From an uncultured Clostridia bacterium (lineage in GTDB: Bacteria; Bacillota; Clostridia; Christensenellales; UBA1242), in contig CAMYXB010000065.1 in assembly GCA_947303145.1 (NCBI GenBank), forward strand, positions 1 through 5,466: a DNA stretch of 5,466 nucleotides. The letters run 5' to 3'. The first letter of the stretch is position 1. Each line of letters opens with the position of its first letter. A program made the translations under genes and the position numbers. Positions 1 through 5,466 of this stretch are shown here, one piece after another. The notes beneath the pieces were generated by a model. That model searched no databases and was not told the DNA's origin. It saw only the letters and a list, made by a program, of their open reading frames with translations.

Positions 1-875
1 GTGTGGACAGTGATGACGCTCTATTTAAGATGCTTTCAGACAATAGTGGACACAAGGTCGATGTGCATTTTCCACAAAAAGGCATAGGCAAAAGTCTCAT
101 AATACAAGCCTGTGACAATGCTAGAGAATACCTTAATAAAAATTGCGAACTGCAAAGTAGGAAAGAGAACAAAAAAATGGAGATTTTGACCTCCATTAAA
201 GATAAACTTGGGCTAAAAAATCTCCCTATTAGGATAGAGTGCTATGATATATCCAATACACTTGGCACCAACAGTGTGTGTAGTATGGTGGTGTTCTTAA
301 ATGGAAGTAAGGCGAGCAAACATTACAGAAAATTCAAGGTAAAGACCATCTCTGGTCCCAACGATTTCGCCAGTCTTAAAGAGTGTATTACGAGGAGACT
401 AGAGAGGCTAGATGGAGACGACCTTAGTTTCTCCTCCCACCCCAGTGTCATCATGATAGACGGAGGTAAGGGACAGATAGGCGCTTGTAGAGAAGTCATC
501 AAAAGTTATGACAAGGATATCGACGTCATCAGTCTTGCCGAGAGAATGGAAGAGATATATGTAGAGGACAACCTTGTGTCTGTTAAACTCTCCAAAGATG
601 ACCCCGCACTCAAACTATTGCAAAAAGTGAGAGATGAGGCACATAGATTCGCCATAACTTTCCACAGAAGTCTGAGAAAAAAACACGCTATAGACAGCAT
701 ATTAGATGAAATTGACGGACTAGGCAAAGCCAAAAAATCTGCTCTAATTGAGAAATTTAAGTCTGTGAAAAGACTCAAAAAGGCAAGCGCTGATGAACTT
801 ATCTCAGTCAGTGGGATAACACCCAAACTAGCAAGTAGCATTATCGCCAAACTGCAGGAAGCAGATAATAAGTAA
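1..875 (+). CDS. uvrC: UvrABC excinuclease subunit C, C-terminal part (5' end outside window)
   Basis: UvrC makes the two incisions flanking a DNA lesion in nucleotide excision repair, acting with UvrA and UvrB in the cytoplasm. The window holds about 290 C-terminal residues of a protein usually near 600 long. The GTG at position 3 is probably an internal valine codon, since the frame is open to the left edge. The RNase H-like nuclease domain is clear. Numbering from position 3, the motifs are RIECYDISNTLGT (residues 77-89), GPNDFASLKE (118-127), MIDGGKGQIG (151-160) and RDEAHRFAI (210-218). D82, D121, D153 and H214 match the family's catalytic Asp/Asp/Asp/His set, so the 3' incision nuclease looks intact. 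A tandem helix-hairpin-helix DNA-binding module follows (about 229-284). The GIY-YIG domain and UvrB-binding region would lie upstream, off the window. The gene ends in two consecutive TAA stops, with no terminator hairpin visible after it. Confidence 0.97.
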   Translation, partial: VDSDDALFKMLSDNSGHKVDVHFPQKGIGKSLIIQACDNAREYLNKNCELQSRKENKKMEILTSIKDKLGLKNLPIRIECYDISNTLGTNSVCSMVVFLNGSKASKHYRKFKVKTISGPNDFASLKECITRRLERLDGDDLSFSSHPSVIMIDGGKGQIGACREVIKSYDKDIDVISLAERMEEIYVEDNLVSVKLSKDDPALKLLQKVRDEAHRFAITFHRSLRKKHAIDSILDEIDGLGKAKKSALIEKFKSVKRLKKASADELISVSGITPKLASSIIAKLQEADNK

Positions 876-918
876 TAATTTTTTACATATTAGAAAGCAT
901 TATCACATATATATCTAT
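876..918 (+). promoter_or_regulatory. AT-rich gap, possible weak promoter for the solute-binding-like gene
   Basis: This 43-bp gap between uvrC and the next gene is almost entirely A/T. A TTTACA at 882-887 resembles a -35 box, and TATATA/TATATC sequences at 908-915 could serve as a poor -10 box, but the spacing (about 20-22 bp) is longer than optimal. No Shine-Dalgarno sequence lies at normal distance from the ATG at 919; the nearest purine run, AGAAAG at 892-897, is 21 bases away. There is no stem-loop to terminate uvrC, so read-through transcription is equally possible. The promoter call is only inference. Confidence 0.2.
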
Positions 919-2037
919 ATGGACTATGCTAAGAAAAATAAACTAAAAATCACCTTAAAAACATTTTTTGAGGTGTTTTTTTGCGTTTTTTGCATATTTT
1001 TTTTAGTTTTTTCTCCAAAATTTATATTTAATGAGGAAAATTATGCACTAGACATCAACAAATTTTTGACTAGTGAAAAGAAGTCAAAAATAGTCCTGAC
1101 CATTCATCATGTGGAGACATTCGAAGGTGGAAGTAGAAGTAGAAGTCAATTTTTAGAAAATGAAGCCATGCTGTTTAATAAAAAATATCCACATATCTTT
1201 ATTTCAGTGATAACTTTGACCCCCCAGCAACTTCTTCTCAATCTCGCAGACGGCAATCTTCCCGATATTTACTCATTTGGCACTGGAGTGGGAGAGTATA
1301 TTGGTGGACATCTTCTATCACTTGAGTGGAACAAAAATATACGAGAGGACAAAAAATCTTATTGCACCTTAGGTGGAAAAGTGCTTTGCTATCCATATAT
1401 TCAATCGGGATATTTTTTGATAACTAATGAAAATTTATTGAAAAATTCCAAAAAAATTGCAAATTTTGATGAAATTTCGCTAAATTCTAGACTTCAGTCA
1501 GTAATGAAAGGTAAAAATACTGTGAAGGGATTGAGCGTTGGCATGGACTACACCTCGCCCACTTCCGCTATACAAGATTTGCGTGCATCAAAAGATGATT
1601 GTGTTGTTTTCAATTCGCCTTATAAGGCGTATTGCAATTTTGTCGAAGGTGGGAGCGTGTCACTCCTTGGCACCATGAGAGATGTTATTAGATGCAAGAA
1701 TAGAGAAATGAATGGCAAGATGTCCTCATGTATTTATACTCCTTTAGGCTCTTTCAGTGATTTAGTCCAGTATGTCGGAGTTGTGGATAAGCCAAATCCC
1801 ATCACTTGCGGAGCGAGCAGGCTTTTTGCCTCATATCTAGTGTCAGAAAATCCTCAATCTCATTTAGCAGATTATGGGCTGTTCTCTTGCTTTGAGAAAA
1901 ATATATATATTGATGAGCCCATGGCCAGCATCGAAAGAGAATTTTCTATCACTCAGTCATTATCTGCCTTCACTCCACTTGCCGAGATTGAGAGCAAAAG
2001 AGCAGGAGAACTATCTAGGATATTCCCCGCTAGTTGA
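919..2037 (+). CDS. Membrane-anchored protein resembling extracellular solute-binding protein (family 1-like)
   Basis: The 372-residue protein has a short basic N-terminus (KKNKLK), then a Phe-rich hydrophobic segment at about 12-37 that should act as an uncleaved signal anchor or signal peptide; the rest is predicted to lie outside the membrane. No lipobox fits the cysteines C22 and C25, so a lipoprotein is unlikely. After a linker, residues 58-136 follow the N-lobe pattern of ABC-type solute-binding proteins: a first beta strand (KIVLTIHHVE), a helix leading to FNKKYPHIFISVITLTPQQL (86-105), then LADGNLPDIYSFGTG (109-123). The PYIQSGYFLITNENLL region (159-174) resembles the hinge/second-lobe entry. 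At 372 residues it is somewhat shorter than usual (about 400-450), and no permease or ATPase gene is in the window, so its substrate and even a transport role are unknown. Eight cysteines lie beyond the anchor. Several stretches are very AT-rich. The ATG at 919 is chosen because it includes the anchor; no ribosome binding site supports it. It could instead be a sensor or binding protein unrelated to transport. Confidence 0.7.
   Translation: MDYAKKNKLKITLKTFFEVFFCVFCIFFLVFSPKFIFNEENYALDINKFLTSEKKSKIVLTIHHVETFEGGSRSRSQFLENEAMLFNKKYPHIFISVITLTPQQLLLNLADGNLPDIYSFGTGVGEYIGGHLLSLEWNKNIREDKKSYCTLGGKVLCYPYIQSGYFLITNENLLKNSKKIANFDEISLNSRLQSVMKGKNTVKGLSVGMDYTSPTSAIQDLRASKDDCVVFNSPYKAYCNFVEGGSVSLLGTMRDVIRCKNREMNGKMSSCIYTPLGSFSDLVQYVGVVDKPNPITCGASRLFASYLVSENPQSHLADYGLFSCFEKNIYIDEPMASIEREFSITQSLSAFTPLAEIESKRAGELSRIFPAS
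964..1012 (+). repeat. Cluster of five poly-T runs inside the membrane-anchor codons
   Basis: Within 49 bases there are T-runs of 6 (964-969), 7 (976-982), 6 (986-991), 8 (997-1004) and 6 (1007-1012). They encode the Phe-rich hydrophobic segment through TTT codons. The reading frame is intact in this copy. The 8-T run is a plausible slippage site, but nothing here shows that slippage happens. Confidence 0.6.
1132..1146 (+). repeat. Short 6-bp tandem repeat (AGTAGA x2.5)
   Basis: AGTAGAAGTAGAAGT is two and a half copies of a hexamer, in frame, encoding Ser-Arg-Ser-Arg-Ser (residues 72-76) in the solute-binding-like protein. It falls just after the first predicted beta strand, probably in a loop. 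Gain or loss of one unit would keep the frame. It is too short to give it any special meaning. Confidence 0.5.
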
Positions 2038-2087
2038 TTGTAAAATATCTAAATATTGTTAAATAAATCTCATCTTGTTATGTCAAA
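2038..2087 (+). promoter_or_regulatory. AT-rich gap before murB, candidate weak promoter
   Basis: This 50-bp gap is over 80% A/T. TTGTAA at 2038-2043 with TAAATA at 2060-2065 (16-bp spacer), or TTGTTA at 2056-2061 with TATGTC at 2079-2084 (17-bp spacer), could be sigma-A-type boxes, but both -10 matches are poor. There is no terminator hairpin for the upstream gene and no Shine-Dalgarno sequence before either possible murB start. The call rests on weak matches and is tentative. Confidence 0.2.
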
Positions 2088-3017
2088 ATGTTTTGGCTTA
2101 ACATATACAATATTATGCAGAAATACAAGCGGTTTCTCAGTGCAGTGTCCGCCTCGCTTCCATCTGTAGTTATCAAGAGAGGAGAGCGATTTAGTCAGCA
2201 CACTTCTATGGGTGTGGGCGGGAGAATGGCTCTATATGCAGAGGTGTCGAGTGAGAGGGACATATTGTCTCTTATAAAAATATGTAAAGAGTATTCTGTT
2301 CCATATTTCATCATCGGCAATGGCACAAATATTATTGCCAGTGATAAATATCATGATATTCTTGTCATCAAAGTTGCTATAAAGAGTATCAAAAAAATAG
2401 GTAATAAAATTGTCTGTGGGGCTGGTGTGAGTCTGTTTTCTCTTAATCAATTCGCCATAAAGCACCACTTGTCTGGACTAGAGTGGAGTTATGGACTGCC
2501 CGCCAGCGTGGGTGGTGCGGTGAAGATGAATGCTGGCAGTTTCGCTCATGAGATGAAAGAAGTGGTGAGTCTAGTTTACTTCACAGACGGCATTAGGATA
2601 TACTACAAGCATAACAAATCGCTAGACTTTTCTTATCGTCACAGTTTTTTTAGTGATAAAAATTTTATCATTTTGAAGGTTGTTTTTGCGTTAAAAATTG
2701 AAAAAAACATCGATTTATTGCAAAATTGTCTCAAATTTTTAGAAAAAAGGCATTTATCTCAGCCTTATGACAAGCGCAGTGCAGGAAGTATTTTCAAGAG
2801 ACCTTACAATAATTATGCACCTATTCTCATTGAAAAATGTGACCTAAAGGGCATGAGAATAGGCGGTGCCGAGGTGTCAAAAAAGCATTGTGGCTTTATT
2901 GTCAATTTGGGCGGAGCGAGTGCGGAAGATATTTTTAGATTAATTTGCAAAATTAAAAAGACAGTTTCAAAAAAATTTGATATAATGCTAGAAGAGGAAG
3001 TAATCCTACTCAAATAG
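2088..3017 (+). CDS. murB: UDP-N-acetylenolpyruvoylglucosamine reductase (MurB)
   Basis: MurB is a cytoplasmic flavoenzyme that uses NADPH to reduce UDP-GlcNAc-enolpyruvate to UDP-MurNAc, the second committed step of peptidoglycan precursor synthesis. At 309 residues it is a normal family length. The FAD-binding part shows HTSMGVGG (38-45), IIGNGTNII (75-83) and the signature EWSYGLPASVGGAVKMNAGSF (132-152). The C-terminal substrate domain shows the YRHS motif (183-186), SAGSIFKRP (231-239) with the conserved serine S234 that is the likely proton donor, GMRIGGAEVSKKHCGFIVN (255-273), and LEEEVILL (301-308) with the conserved acidic site. YRHS and the overall length suggest the type IIb-like Gram-positive form. 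The catalytic residues appear intact. The start is uncertain: ATG 2088 and ATG 2115 (residue 10) are both possible and neither has a ribosome binding site; the later start gives 300 residues, closer to the norm. Part of the gene (about 2640-2750) is strikingly AT-rich. Confidence 0.96.
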   Translation: MFWLNIYNIMQKYKRFLSAVSASLPSVVIKRGERFSQHTSMGVGGRMALYAEVSSERDILSLIKICKEYSVPYFIIGNGTNIIASDKYHDILVIKVAIKSIKKIGNKIVCGAGVSLFSLNQFAIKHHLSGLEWSYGLPASVGGAVKMNAGSFAHEMKEVVSLVYFTDGIRIYYKHNKSLDFSYRHSFFSDKNFIILKVVFALKIEKNIDLLQNCLKFLEKRHLSQPYDKRSAGSIFKRPYNNYAPILIEKCDLKGMRIGGAEVSKKHCGFIVNLGGASAEDIFRLICKIKKTVSKKFDIMLEEEVILLK

Positions 3018-3023
3018 TTATTT

Positions 3024-3028
3024 AGAGG
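3024..3028 (+). promoter_or_regulatory. Ribosome binding site of whiA
   Basis: AGAGG (within TTTAGAGGTT) lies six bases before the whiA ATG at 3035, a good Shine-Dalgarno match at normal spacing. It fixes the start and shows that this organism uses standard Shine-Dalgarno initiation for at least some genes. Confidence 0.75.
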
Positions 3029-3034
3029 TTCAAT

Positions 3035-4015
3035 ATGTCTTTTGCTTATAAGGCGAGGGAAGAAGTGCTGACTTCTCCCATTGAAAATGAATGTTGCAAG
3101 TTGTCCTTTCTTTCCTCCGTCATTCACTCTTGTGGAGAACTCACTAAGCGTGGCGGAGAGATTTTTGTCGAACTCAAAACAGACCTATACCCTTTGTGTG
3201 ATAAGGTCAACGAGTGCCTTGCCACTCTCTACGGAGAGAGGGCGTCCATAAGAGAGGACGAGGACAACAATGTCAACAAGGCTACTCGATACATTGTGTC
3301 TATGCCGAGGAATATCACCAATAGACTTTTGTTCGACTGCGGAATAGTCAGATACAATGTCGATGATGATTTTTCCCTCCTCACTGGTCTAGATGAGCAT
3401 ATTTTGGAGAACGATTGCTGTAGATACACATATATCAAGGGAGTATTTGCCACAGCCTCTACTTCCAACATTGTCCTAGAAGGTAGTCACAAGCCTCGCT
3501 CAAGTGGTGGCTACCACTATGAGTTCGATCTATCAAATAGTGACTTTGCCGATGATTTCTCCAATCTACTATTCGAGGTGGGCATCACCAACAAGAGAAT
3601 AGAGCGAGGCAACAATCAAATCGTCTACATCAAGGAAGCGGAAAAGGTGAGTGACCTACTTGCTATAGTGGGAGCATATAAGAGTCTGCTTGAGTTGCAG
3701 AATGAGATGGCACTAAGAGAGGTGAGGAACAATGTCAACAGGCAGACCAACTGCCTCAATGCCAATATCACTCGCACAGTCAATGCTAGCATCAAGCAAG
3801 TCAAAGCAATTGAAAAAATAAGAGATAGCGAGGGACTGGACTCTCTGCCGGACAACCTTAGAGAATTGTGCCTTCTCAGGCTAGAGAATAGAGAAGAATC
3901 ATTAGAGGCCTTGACAAAACTGTCAACTCAGCATATAACTAAGAGTGGTATATATCATCAATTCAACAAAATTATGAAAATAGCCGATAAAATCAAAACA
4001 AAGGATAGAAAATGA
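3035..4015 (+). CDS. whiA: DNA-binding protein WhiA
   Basis: WhiA is a Gram-positive DNA-binding protein. In Streptomyces it is a sporulation regulator; in Bacillus it influences cell division and chromosome segregation. It joins a LAGLIDADG homing-endonuclease-like fold that has lost nuclease activity to a C-terminal helix-turn-helix. In this 326-residue protein the N-terminal WhiA domain opens with AREEV and CCKLSFLSSVIHSCGEL (20-36). The LAGLIDADG-like core is CCRYTYIKGVFATAS (128-142) leading to GYHYEFDL (159-166). The most conserved block follows: VYIKEAEKVSDLLAIVGAYK (197-216), RNNVNRQTNCLNANITRTV (231-249), and the C-terminal HTH (about 255-315) with ITKSGIYHQFNKIMKIA. The loop between ATAS and GYHYEF looks longer than the short loop I recall in other WhiA proteins. 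The gene sits 17 bp after murB and overlaps dnaE by four bases, so co-expression with both is likely. Its target genes cannot be told from this window. Confidence 0.96.
   Translation: MSFAYKAREEVLTSPIENECCKLSFLSSVIHSCGELTKRGGEIFVELKTDLYPLCDKVNECLATLYGERASIREDEDNNVNKATRYIVSMPRNITNRLLFDCGIVRYNVDDDFSLLTGLDEHILENDCCRYTYIKGVFATASTSNIVLEGSHKPRSSGGYHYEFDLSNSDFADDFSNLLFEVGITNKRIERGNNQIVYIKEAEKVSDLLAIVGAYKSLLELQNEMALREVRNNVNRQTNCLNANITRTVNASIKQVKAIEKIRDSEGLDSLPDNLRELCLLRLENREESLEALTKLSTQHITKSGIYHQFNKIMKIADKIKTKDRK
4001..4005 (+). promoter_or_regulatory. Ribosome binding site of dnaE
   Basis: AAGGA, inside the last codons of whiA, ends six bases before the dnaE ATG at 4012. It supports that start and, with the ATGA stop/start overlap, suggests translational coupling of dnaE to whiA. 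Confidence 0.7.
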
Positions 4016-5466
4016 GTAGCAATTTCGTTCACTTACACGTTCATACAGAATACAGCCTATTAGACGGCGCCGCCAAGATAAGCGATTTAGTCGCCACTGT
4101 CAAGGCACATGGAGACAATGCTGTAGCCATCACCGACCATGGCACCATGGCTGGTGCGCTTAAATTCTATGCAGAGTGCTATAAGAATGGCATCAAGCCC
4201 ATTATTGGTTGCGAGTTCTATGTCACAGAGAATAGACTAGTCAAGACAGGTAGACCTGAGATGCATCACCTTATTTTGCTCGCTAAAAACAACGAGGGCT
4301 ATCAAAACTTGTTGAAACTCAACGCCATTTCTGCTAGAGAGGGCTTTTATTACAAGCCAAGGATAGACTATGAGATTTTGCCTAAATATAGCAAGGGACT
4401 CATCTGTCTGTCCGCTTGTATACTTGGCACTATTCCACAATATCTACTTAATAGGCAATATGACAAGGCGTATGAATTCGGATGTAAACTCAGGGATATG
4501 TTTGACGAGGGAGACTTCTATATAGAGTTGCAGAATCATCACATTCCAGAGCAATTGGAGGTGCTACAGCCTCTGTGCGATTTGGCTAAAAAACTGGGTG
4601 TCAAGACGGTCGCCACCAATGACGCCCATTATATCAACAAGGAAGATGCTAAGATGCAGGATATCCTCATGTGTATCCAAATGGGCAAAACGATTGATGA
4701 CAAGGATAGATTTGCCTTCTCTACAGACGAGTTTTATGTCAAAACTAGAGAGGAGATGGAGGAGGTTCTTGGAGCATATAAAGAGGCCATAGACACCACT
4801 CAAGAGATAGCAGACAAATGCTTTGTCACCATTAAAGCCAAGAGTCACAAAGAGATAAATGGTATGCCTGATGGTTGCTCACTTAGAGATAACGAGAACT
4901 TTATCCCAAAGTATGAAGTGGAGGGCATGACCACATTTGAGTTTTTGAAGAAACTTTGCTATGACGGACTTAAAGCAAAATACAAGACTATTACAGATGA
5001 GATTCAAAAGAGAGCCGACTATGAACTGGAGATTATCAATGAGCAAGGCTTTGTAGAATACTTCCTTGTCGTGTGGGATTACATCAATTATGCAAGGCAA
5101 AACAACATTCCTGTAGGCCCAGGGCGTGGTAGCGGAGCGGGCAGTATAGTGGCATACACCTCAGGCATCACCAGTGTGGATCCCATTAAATACAATCTAC
5201 TCTTCGAGAGATTTATCAACAGGGAGAGAGTGTCCATGCCAGACTTTGACGTGGACTTCTGTTATGACAGGCGAGGTGAGGTGATAGAATATGCCAGAAG
5301 AAAGTATGGCAATAACAACGTATCATACATCGGCACATTCGGCACCATGGCAGCCAAGAATGCTATAAGAGATGTCGCCAGAACTCTCAGGCTTCCGCTA
5401 GATATAGTGGGAAGTATCTGTAAGGAAATCCCTGCCAAACTCCCCGATGGCATCAAGAAACCTCCT
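4012..5466 (+). CDS. dnaE: DNA polymerase III subunit alpha, N-terminal part (3' end outside window)
   Basis: DnaE is a C-family replicative DNA polymerase catalytic subunit. 485 codons are present, uninterrupted to the right edge, of a protein usually about 1,100-1,200 long. The N-terminal PHP domain (about 4-280) opens with HLHVHTEYSLLDGAAK (7-22), then AITDHGTMAG (39-48), IIGCEFYV (64-71), HHLILLAK (85-92), LICLSACILG (130-139) and TNDAHY (202-207). H9, H11, D18, H43, E68, H86, C136, D204 and H206 match the metal-ligand positions expected of an intact PHP site, unlike E. coli DnaE, which has lost some. The polymerase palm follows, with VGPGRGSGAGS (368-378) and MPDFDVDFCYDRR (409-421); D413 and D415 are the first two catalytic aspartates, and the third lies beyond the window. 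FGTMAAKNAIRDVAR (443-457) is also a family signature. The ATG overlaps the whiA TGA (ATGA), preceded by AAGGA. DnaE1 and DnaE3 cannot be separated without the C-terminus. Confidence 0.97.
   Translation, partial: MSSNFVHLHVHTEYSLLDGAAKISDLVATVKAHGDNAVAITDHGTMAGALKFYAECYKNGIKPIIGCEFYVTENRLVKTGRPEMHHLILLAKNNEGYQNLLKLNAISAREGFYYKPRIDYEILPKYSKGLICLSACILGTIPQYLLNRQYDKAYEFGCKLRDMFDEGDFYIELQNHHIPEQLEVLQPLCDLAKKLGVKTVATNDAHYINKEDAKMQDILMCIQMGKTIDDKDRFAFSTDEFYVKTREEMEEVLGAYKEAIDTTQEIADKCFVTIKAKSHKEINGMPDGCSLRDNENFIPKYEVEGMTTFEFLKKLCYDGLKAKYKTITDEIQKRADYELEIINEQGFVEYFLVVWDYINYARQNNIPVGPGRGSGAGSIVAYTSGITSVDPIKYNLLFERFINRERVSMPDFDVDFCYDRRGEVIEYARRKYGNNNVSYIGTFGTMAAKNAIRDVARTLRLPLDIVGSICKEIPAKLPDGIKKPP

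Noticed and set aside
506..850. 114-codon open frame on the minus strand opposite uvrC
   Set aside because: It lies wholly within the conserved uvrC nuclease and HhH coding sequence, and its translation is Leu/Ser-rich with no recognisable motif, as expected of an antisense shadow.
876..918. Possible intrinsic terminator after uvrC (run of T at 879-884)
   Set aside because: No GC-rich inverted repeat precedes the T-run, so it does not meet the pattern of an intrinsic terminator.
1874..2062. 62-codon + strand frame overlapping the 3' end of the solute-binding-like gene
   Set aside because: It overlaps the main gene in another frame, has no ribosome binding site, and its translation resembles no domain. 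The main frame explains the region.
2813..3127. 104-codon minus-strand frame spanning the murB-whiA junction
   Set aside because: It is opposite conserved parts of both murB and whiA, with no sign of a separate gene.
3035..4015. Homing endonuclease suggested by the LAGLIDADG-like fold
   Set aside because: The C-terminal HTH and the NVNRQTNCLNAN block identify WhiA, whose LAGLIDADG domain is not an active endonuclease in characterised members.
4564..4848. 94-codon minus-strand and 64-codon plus-strand frames within dnaE
   Set aside because: The dnaE frame is uninterrupted and full of family motifs here; these are out-of-frame shadows.
4141..5350. Repeated GGCACCATGG sequence at 4141 and 5341
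   Set aside because: Both copies encode Gly-Thr-Met in conserved DnaE motifs (DHGTMAG and FGTMAAK). The repeat is a coding coincidence, not a mobile or regulatory element.

Overview
The window reads as ordinary core chromosome from a low-to-moderate GC Gram-positive bacterium, most likely an uncultured Clostridia-type Firmicute. The evidence is the co-directional set uvrC, murB (the type with a YRHS motif), whiA and dnaE. This neighbourhood is typical of Clostridia, and whiA in particular is a Gram-positive gene. Arginine is written mostly with AGA/AGG, and TAA, TGA and TAG all serve as stops, so the standard code applies. No genus can be named from this sequence alone.

Layout, all on the + strand: the 3' half of uvrC (1-875); a 43-bp AT-rich gap; a 372-residue membrane-anchored protein resembling extracellular solute-binding proteins (919-2037); a 50-bp AT-rich gap; murB (2088-3017); a 17-bp gap holding a clear ribosome binding site; whiA (3035-4015); and dnaE, whose start overlaps the whiA stop by four bases (ATGA) and which runs off the right edge after 485 codons (4012-5466). 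No stretch of 300 bases lacks a gene. I see no RNA gene, insertion sequence, CRISPR array, phage gene or convincing terminator hairpin.

Functionally the cluster joins nucleotide excision repair (UvrC), a cell-wall precursor step (MurB), a division/chromosome-linked DNA-binding protein (WhiA) and the replicative polymerase alpha subunit (DnaE). The tight spacing from murB onward suggests one transcript for murB-whiA-dnaE. The solute-binding-like gene is the only non-core member, and no ABC permease or ATPase gene accompanies it here.

I found no clear novel system. The points most worth checking are: the solute-binding-like gene lying where many Clostridia have hprK, together with the absence of rapZ and yvcK between murB and whiA; the eight cysteines in that protein's predicted exported part; the very AT-rich patches inside it and murB; and the complete set of PHP-domain metal ligands in DnaE.
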